Assembly (NCBI GenBank): GCA_002690875.1
Contig: NZGH01000014.1
Location: 1-9,704, forward strand
Source: Rickettsiales bacterium
GTDB lineage: Bacteria; Pseudomonadota; Alphaproteobacteria; TMED127
DNA length: 9,704 bases
Direction: 5' to 3'
Shown: positions 6,324 through 9,704 of the stretch, one piece after another
How the letters are laid out: the number at the start of each line of letters is the position of its first letter
Position numbering within the stretch: the stretch's first letter is position 1
Notes under the pieces: model-generated
The model's database searches: none
Told to the model about the DNA's origin: nothing
What the model saw: only the letters and a program-made list of their open reading frames with translations
Position numbers and translations under genes: made by a program

Positions 6324-6340
6324 TAATATATTTTTTTACT

Positions 6341-7174
6341 TTATTTTCTAAAAGGAGATGCCTCGAAAAATCCTAAGATTTTAATTTTAGATGCAAATTT
6401 CTTAAGTTCTTTTAAGGCATTTCTGAAGTTTTTTGTATCCGGATGTGATTCTACATCAATCAAAAAAGAAAATTGTTTAAAATCTTTATTTACAAAAAAA
6501 CTTTCCAATCTTGTAAGATTTATAGAATTAGATGCAAAACCACCTAATGCTTTATGTAAAGACGCGGGCAAGTTTTTAGTATTAAACACAATAGATGTAA
6601 TAACCTTTTTTTTTTTACTTATATTCTTACTTTCTTTTGAAAAAACTAGAAATCTTGTTATATTATTTTTTGAATCCTCAAAATTTTTTTTTAAAATTTT
6701 TAACCCATATATTTTCGATGATAATTCAGAACCAATCGCTGCCAAATTTTCATTTTTTTCTTCTGAAACAAATTTAGCAGCCCCTGCTGTGTCGATAAAA
6801 TTAATAGCTTCTAATTTATATTTTTTTATATTTTTGGTACATTGGGATAGTGCATGAATATGACTAAAAACTTTATTAATTCTTTTTATATCTGACTGCC
6901 TTATTGACATTAAATGATGCTCAATTTTATGATAGAATTCTGCAACTACCTTAAGATTAATTTTTTCTAATAGAAAATGCATATCAGCAACTCTACCTGC
7001 AATGTTGTTTTCAACTGGAATCATAGCCAAGTCTGCAGAGCCATCTTCAACAGCTAATATAGCCTCACTGAAAGTGTTACAGGGTAGAGTTCTTAAACTT
7101 TTATAAAATTTACGACAAACTAAGTCTGAATAAGCACCAGATAGACCCTGAAATGAAATAATTTTTTTTTTCAT
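6341..7174 (-). CDS. pheA: Prephenate dehydratase (monofunctional, with ACT domain)
   Basis: The 277-residue protein starts with ISFQGLSGAYSD (residues 6-17). It has MIPVENNIAGRV (51-62), FSHIHALSQC (103-112), the FIDTAGAAKFV region (126-136), AAIGSELSS (145-153) and the catalytic NITRFLVF (171-178) with Thr173. An ACT domain follows (about 192-270) with NLPASLHKALGGFAS and NLTRLESFF. The ESRP phenylalanine-binding motif of enteric PheA reads ESFF here; I recall a similar ESYM-type variant in alphaproteobacteria. No chorismate mutase domain is fused. The enzyme makes phenylpyruvate from prephenate in phenylalanine synthesis. It lies 11 bases behind kdsB with no clear Shine-Dalgarno. A10 directly follows the ATG (7162-7171), and an A11 run (6606-6616) encodes four lysines before the ACT domain. 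Confidence 0.96.
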   Translation of the reverse strand: MKKKIISFQGLSGAYSDLVCRKFYKSLRTLPCNTFSEAILAVEDGSADLAMIPVENNIAGRVADMHFLLEKINLKVVAEFYHKIEHHLMSIRQSDIKRINKVFSHIHALSQCTKNIKKYKLEAINFIDTAGAAKFVSEEKNENLAAIGSELSSKIYGLKILKKNFEDSKNNITRFLVFSKESKNISKKKKVITSIVFNTKNLPASLHKALGGFASNSINLTRLESFFVNKDFKQFSFLIDVESHPDTKNFRNALKELKKFASKIKILGFFEASPFRK

Positions 7175-7185
7175 CGTATAAACTA

Positions 7186-7923
7186 TTATTTATTTTTTTT
7201 AAAAAGCAATCTTATTTTTTTCAAATCCTCAAGTGTATCAACACTGGGTGGAATCTCTTTGACTTTTACAAGTTTGATTTTCATATTATTATCCATTGCA
7301 CGCATCTGTTCTAAGTTTCTTTTTAATTCATTGTGAGACTGCTTTAATTTTATAAATTTATTCAAAGAATCATGCGTGTATATATATAGCCCTATATGAT
7401 GATAAAAAAATTTATGATTCTTAATTATTCTACAAAAATCAATAGCAAAACCTTCGTTATTATTTTCAAAGAAAACTTTTGCCTTAACTATATTTTTGTC
7501 TTCGAATTCACTTGTATGTAAATCACATACTGCACTACCAATCTCAGTTTTTTTGTCATTAAATAAACCAACTGTCTTTTCTAAAATTTCTTTAGTAAAA
7601 ATTGGTAAGTCTCCTTGAAGATTTAATATTAAATCATATTTTTTTTTCAATTTTTTATAAGCGTAGTGAACTCTGTCAGTACCACTCTTAATATCGGTTG
7701 GTGTTATAACTGAATCTACTTTTTCATTTTTACATAAATTTTGTATTTGTTTACTATCTGTTGCAACAAGTACGTCACCAAGTTTTGTTTTAGAAGCAGT
7801 TTCAGCAACCCTAATAATCATTGGAACGCCAGATATTCTTCTGATCAACTTTTTACTTAATCTCGTTGAGTAAAACCTTGCTGGTATTATTATTAATAAA
7901 CTTTTGTTTTTTTTGTTGGTCAC
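7186..7923 (-). CDS. kdsB: 3-deoxy-manno-octulosonate cytidylyltransferase (CMP-Kdo synthetase)
   Basis: The 245-residue protein matches KdsB along its length: IPARFYSTRL (residues 13-22) with Lys25 at the nucleotide-binding position, VLVATDS (51-57), SGTDR (80-84), NLQGDLP (101-107) with metal-binding Asp105, FYHHIGLYIY, LEQMRAM and PSVDTLEDL near the end. It activates Kdo as CMP-Kdo for lipid A-core synthesis, so the cell probably makes Kdo-containing LPS. The usual RLPGKPL is RLSKKLI here and the FSRA-IPW segment is altered, but the active-site residues I can place are kept. The start is GTG at 7921-7923: an in-frame TAA lies at 7948-7950 with no ATG or TTG between, and the next Met is residue 35. 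No Shine-Dalgarno is visible. It heads the kdsB-pheA pair. Confidence 0.94.
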   Translation of the reverse strand: MTNKKNKSLLIIIPARFYSTRLSKKLIRRISGVPMIIRVAETASKTKLGDVLVATDSKQIQNLCKNEKVDSVITPTDIKSGTDRVHYAYKKLKKKYDLILNLQGDLPIFTKEILEKTVGLFNDKKTEIGSAVCDLHTSEFEDKNIVKAKVFFENNNEGFAIDFCRIIKNHKFFYHHIGLYIYTHDSLNKFIKLKQSHNELKRNLEQMRAMDNNMKIKLVKVKEIPPSVDTLEDLKKIRLLFKKNK

Positions 7924-7973
7924 TTTTACTATACTTATATTAGTATATTAGATATAAACTTTAAGATCTTAAT
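7924..7973. promoter_or_regulatory. 50-bp divergent promoter region between kdsB and cytochrome c gene
   Basis: This all-A+T spacer must hold start signals for both directions. Leftward, TATAGT (7933-7928, minus strand) is a fair -10 that would start transcription within a few bases of the kdsB GTG, implying a near-leaderless mRNA. Rightward, TATAAA (7953-7958) and TATATT (7944-7949) are -10-like, but no well-spaced -35 stands out. The sequence is too low in complexity to pick with confidence. Confidence 0.4.
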
Positions 7974-8483
7974 ATGAATAAATATTTTTTATCACTAATG
8001 TCAATTTTAATTCTGTTTCAGTCATTCAAAGTTGTAGATGAAATTTTTAACAATAAAAAAGATCAAAAAAAAGGTTATATCATTCTCGACCAGGATGATG
8101 ATGATGAGGTGTCTGTAGCTGAAAATAAATCAAATGAAAAAGAAGAAAAAATTGATTTTGAATCGCTGTTTTCTAAAGCAAGTCTCGATGGTGGAGAAAA
8201 AATTGCAAAGCAATGTGTGGCTTGTCATAGTGTTGATAATAGCTTAAAAGTTAAAGTAGGTCCTCCTTTATGGGGAATTATTAACAGAAATGCAGCAAGT
8301 ATTAATGATTTTAAATACTCAGACGCCCTAATAAATTTTAAAAAAGCCTGGTCCAGAGAAGAACTTTTTCATTTTTTGGAAAAACCGAAAGATTATATTA
8401 AGGGTACAAAAATGATTTACAAAGGTTTAAAAAAACCCTCTGACAGAGCTGATTTAATATCTTACCTTGAATCTCTGAAATAA
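7974..8483 (+). CDS. cycM: Membrane-anchored c-type cytochrome, CycM-like
   Basis: The 169-residue protein has an N-terminal hydrophobic anchor (about residues 4-20) with no obvious cleavage site, then a linker with DQDDDDE (39-45) and many Lys/Glu. A class I cytochrome c domain follows. CVACH (81-85) binds heme covalently through Cys81 and Cys84, with His85 as axial ligand. GPPLWGI (96-102) is the usual loop, and GTKMIYKGL (144-152) supplies the distal ligand Met147. CycM-type cytochromes carry electrons from the bc1 complex to a terminal oxidase on the periplasmic face. A position next to kdsB-pheA is typical of alphaproteobacteria. It probably opens the rightward unit with hisN, 5 bases downstream. 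The protein class is certain; the CycM assignment rests on the anchor and context. Confidence 0.85.
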   Translation: MNKYFLSLMSILILFQSFKVVDEIFNNKKDQKKGYIILDQDDDDEVSVAENKSNEKEEKIDFESLFSKASLDGGEKIAKQCVACHSVDNSLKVKVGPPLWGIINRNAASINDFKYSDALINFKKAWSREELFHFLEKPKDYIKGTKMIYKGLKKPSDRADLISYLESLK

Positions 8484-8488
8484 CTTTA

Positions 8489-9274
8489 ATGAAACTTAAC
8501 AATGTTGAGCTTCTAAAATTTGCTAATTCATTTGCTGATACAAGTAAATCAATACTAAAAAAATACTATTTTAAAGACTTCAAAGTTGAAGAAAAAATTG
8601 ACGGAACTCTAGTAACCGAAATAGACAAGAAAATTGAATCTAAATTTAGAAGCCTTCTTAAAAAAAAATTTCCTTCGCACGGTGTTATAGGAGAAGAATT
8701 TGAAAATTATAATGATGAAAATGAATATGTCTGGATTATAGACCCTCTAGATGGTACCCACAGCTTTATAAGTGGGAAACCTCTTTTTGGGACTTTAATT
8801 TGTTGTATGAAGAATAAAATTCCAATTATGGGTCTGATAGATATTCCTATAATGAACCAAAGATGGTTTGGTGTAAAAGGATTTGGTGTATACCTAAATA
8901 AAAAAAAATGTAAAATTAGAAAGGTAAAAAAAAAATTTAGTGATTTAATTATGTCCTCTACCTCACTCTTAATGTTCAACGATAAACAGCAAAAAAAAAT
9001 TAAAAATATTTATGAAAAAGTAAAAATTCCTGTTTTTGGAACGGATTGCTATGCCTATGGACTTCTGCTCTCAGGAAAAGTAGATTTGATAGTCGAAGCA
9101 AATATGAAACCTTGGGACTACATGGCTCAGGCTTTTTTAATTAAAGAATTTGGTGGATGTATAAGTGATTGGAATGGTAACGAATTAAATTTAGATTCTA
9201 ATGGAAAGGTGGTTGCATCTTATGACTCCAATCACCATAAGACTATATTAGGATTATTAAATGAAATTAAATAA
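8489..9274 (+). CDS. hisN: Inositol monophosphatase-family phosphatase, probable histidinol-phosphatase HisN
   Basis: The 261-residue protein has the Mg-dependent Li-sensitive phosphatase signature: GEE (68-70), WIIDPLDGTHSF (82-93) with metal-binding Asp85 and Asp88, and KPWDYMAQ (207-214) with Asp210. The blocks GKPLFGTLI, IPIMNQRWFG and GTDCYAYGLLLSGKVDL resemble the HisN branch more than SuhB or CysQ. HisN dephosphorylates L-histidinol phosphate, the penultimate stage of histidine synthesis in alphaproteobacteria and actinobacteria. The start is 5 bases after the cytochrome stop, and the last 14 bases overlap the next gene. The family is certain. The substrate is a likely call that could be wrong (inositol-1-phosphate or another sugar phosphate). 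Confidence 0.85.
   Translation: MKLNNVELLKFANSFADTSKSILKKYYFKDFKVEEKIDGTLVTEIDKKIESKFRSLLKKKFPSHGVIGEEFENYNDENEYVWIIDPLDGTHSFISGKPLFGTLICCMKNKIPIMGLIDIPIMNQRWFGVKGFGVYLNKKKCKIRKVKKKFSDLIMSSTSLLMFNDKQQKKIKNIYEKVKIPVFGTDCYAYGLLLSGKVDLIVEANMKPWDYMAQAFLIKEFGGCISDWNGNELNLDSNGKVVASYDSNHHKTILGLLNEIK
9250..9253 (+). promoter_or_regulatory. Shine-Dalgarno AGGA of the solute-binding protein gene, inside hisN
   Basis: AGGA within the last codons of hisN is followed by 7 bases and the ATG at 9261. It supports that start, which lies 14 bases inside hisN and is read in a different frame. Confidence 0.55.
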
Positions 9275-9704
9275 ACTCTCTTATAAATTTCTATACTTTT
9301 TAATTATTGCTTCTTTTAGCCAAGTAATTTTACTAAAAAATATTCACTCAAAAACCCTTGATTATAAGCATGGGATTGCAATGCACGGTGATCTGAAATA
9401 TCCAAAAAATTTTAAAAAATTTGACTATGCTAACGAAAGTGCCTTTAAAGGTGGAAAAATAAATAGATTTTCTATAGGCACTTTCGACAATTTGAACCCT
9501 TATATCTTAAAGGGGGTGCCGGCTTATCAAGCGGGATACCTTTTTGAAACCTTAATGAAATCCTCTTTTGATGAGCCATTTAGTCAGTATGGTTTAATTG
9601 CTGAAGGAGTAAAAGTTCCACCTGATAGATCGTGGGTAGCATTTAAAATTAGAAAGGAAGCAAGGTTTTCTGATGGAAGTAAAGTTTCAGCTAAAGATGT
9701 AAAA
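9261..9704 (+). CDS. yejA: YejA-family peptide ABC transporter substrate-binding protein (3' end outside window)
   Basis: An open frame from ATG 9261 runs off the window after 148 codons. The N-terminus is a signal peptide: MKLNKLSYK, a hydrophobic core (about residues 10-26), and a probable cleavage site near IHS-K (about 30). The mature part has HGIAMHGDLKYP, FDYANESAFKGG, GTFDNLNPYILKG, LFETLMKSS and EARFSDGSKVSAKDV. This is the start of the family 5 extracellular solute-binding fold and is closest to the YejA branch, which serves oligopeptide/microcin-C-type importers. It is expected in the periplasm, handing peptides to a YejBEF-like permease probably encoded to the right. The start overlaps the hisN end by 14 bases and has a good Shine-Dalgarno, pointing to coupling. 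Another family 5 binding protein is possible. Confidence 0.88.
   Translation, partial: MKLNKLSYKFLYFLIIASFSQVILLKNIHSKTLDYKHGIAMHGDLKYPKNFKKFDYANESAFKGGKINRFSIGTFDNLNPYILKGVPAYQAGYLFETLMKSSFDEPFSQYGLIAEGVKVPPDRSWVAFKIRKEARFSDGSKVSAKDVK
9434..9486 (+). repeat. Perfect 11-bp inverted repeat (potential RNA hairpin) inside yejA
   Basis: CGAAAGTGCCT at 9434-9444 is exactly complementary to AGGCACTTTCG at 9476-9486. Within the 31-base loop, GGAAAA (9453-9458) can pair with TTTTCT (9468-9473; one G-U), making a two-part stem. It lies about 175 bases after the yejA start and inside its coding frame. No function is known. The two arms encode unrelated residues, so this is not a protein repeat. Confidence 0.6.

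Noticed and set aside
8707..8979. Leftward open frame antisense to hisN
   Set aside because: It is a shadow of the metal-binding region of the phosphatase, with no recognisable motif of its own.

Overview
The window comes from a strongly A+T-rich, gene-dense bacterial genome (about 70 % A+T by eye). Gene content and order point to an alphaproteobacterium: a def-fmt-truA block, rmuC beside it, a 4.5S/SRP RNA directly ahead of dnaX-ybaB-recR, and pheA-kdsB next to a membrane-anchored cytochrome c. Gaps are a few bases, genes overlap, and Lys/Asn/Ile-rich proteins are encoded by long A tracts. This suggests a streamlined, possibly marine lineage (Pelagibacterales-like or another A+T-rich group); that placement is inference. 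The kdsB gene implies a Gram-negative outer membrane with Kdo. There are no mobile elements, CRISPR arrays, tRNAs or clear intrinsic terminators.

Layout: 1-348 is the 3' end of dapE (+). It meets truA-fmt-def (-, 345-2555) tail to tail; these three genes overlap as one translation-related unit. After a 14-bp divergent gap, rmuC (+, 2570-3556) converges on recR with an 11-base overlap. recR-ybaB-dnaX (-, 3546-6181) follow, with the SRP RNA gene ffs (-, about 6197-6287) 15 bases upstream of dnaX. pheA and kdsB (-, 6341-7923) come next. A 50-bp divergent spacer separates kdsB from a rightward unit: a CycM-like cytochrome c, a HisN-type phosphatase, and the 5' part of a YejA-family solute-binding protein that runs off the window.

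The genes are housekeeping: DAP/lysine synthesis (dapE), tRNA pseudouridylation (truA), initiator formylation and deformylation (fmt, def), DNA maintenance and replication (rmuC, recR, ybaB, dnaX), co-translational targeting (ffs), Phe, His and Kdo metabolism (pheA, hisN, kdsB), respiration (cytochrome c) and peptide uptake (yejA).

I see no novel multi-gene system. The best leads are in dnaX. An A11 tract lies just after domain III, and both alternative frames stop within 4-10 codons beyond it, which is the layout needed to make a short gamma-like clamp-loader subunit. Separately, the usually conserved sensor-2 arginine reads as glycine. Other leads are a T8-A15 tract inside truA, a competing 5' hairpin in the SRP RNA that is apparently released from the dnaX transcript, and an 11-bp perfect inverted repeat inside yejA.
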